Source of the DNA: JAFGPJ01 sp964612465
Lineage (GTDB): Bacteria > Planctomycetota > Phycisphaerae > Sedimentisphaerales > Anaerobacaceae
Length of the DNA stretch: 14,285 nucleotides
Assembly (NCBI GenBank): GCA_964612465.1
Contig: CAZTDF010000119.1
Coordinates: forward strand, 1 to 14,285
Direction: 5' to 3'
Position numbers and translations under genes: made by a program. Below the pieces are notes generated by a model, which made no database searches, was not told where the DNA came from, and was given only the letters and a program-made list of their open reading frames with translations. Below are positions 14,243 through 14,285 of this stretch, piece after piece; positions within the stretch are counted from its first letter, which is position 1; each line of letters begins with the position of its first letter.

Positions 14243-14285
14243 GTCTTTTTCCTTCTTTTCTTGTGTCTGGGCCGGATTACCATGG

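Noticed and set aside
14243..14285. Possible gene or promoter upstream of the TIM-barrel gene
   Set aside because: Only 43 bases remain. Beyond the AAGGA site nothing can be supported.

Overview
The window looks like chromosomal DNA from a free-living bacterium of moderately high G+C content. It is gene-dense, has Shine-Dalgarno sites in front of most genes, and carries an enzyme mix (secreted carbohydrate-type protein, SSS symporter, xylose-isomerase-like TIM barrel, GDP-mannose 3,5-epimerase homologue) that would suit a Planctomycetota/PVC-type bacterium, perhaps Phycisphaerae-like. That placement is an inference from gene content and protein flavour, not a measurement. No tRNA, rRNA, CRISPR array, transposase or phage gene was seen.

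Left part (1-1810): the 3' 540 codons of CTP synthase (pyrG), cut by the window edge, then a convergent intergenic region holding an 87-bp complex palindrome (1646-1732) that looks like a small repeat element and may double as a terminator.

Second block (5856 down to 1811, minus strand): an apparent five-gene operon: MTA phosphorylase, a GDP-mannose 3,5-epimerase homologue with all recognised catalytic residues, an HddA-like GHMP sugar kinase, a tandem-duplicated HIGH-type nucleotidyltransferase overlapping the kinase by an ATGA, and a small coiled-coil lipoprotein. The three middle genes read as a cassette for an unusual activated sugar and are the best candidate here for an undescribed pathway.

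Middle (6001-7182, plus): a membrane-anchored or secreted clostripain-family (C11) cysteine peptidase homologue, AT-richer than its neighbours by eye, with a promoter-like element abutting its ATG.

Third block (12377 down to 7196, minus): a DapA/NanA-family aldolase or lyase, an SSS sodium:solute symporter and an 897-residue secreted multidomain protein of carbohydrate-active type. This looks like a three-gene catabolic cassette: external processing, uptake, then aldol cleavage or dehydration of an acid sugar or similar compound.

Right end: queG (epoxyqueuosine reductase, plus) is divergent from the third block. Predicted promoters of the two units overlap at their -10 hexamers, and queG looks leaderless. 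queG then converges with a xylose-isomerase-like TIM-barrel gene (minus) whose stop codon pairs with the queG stop in a small hairpin.
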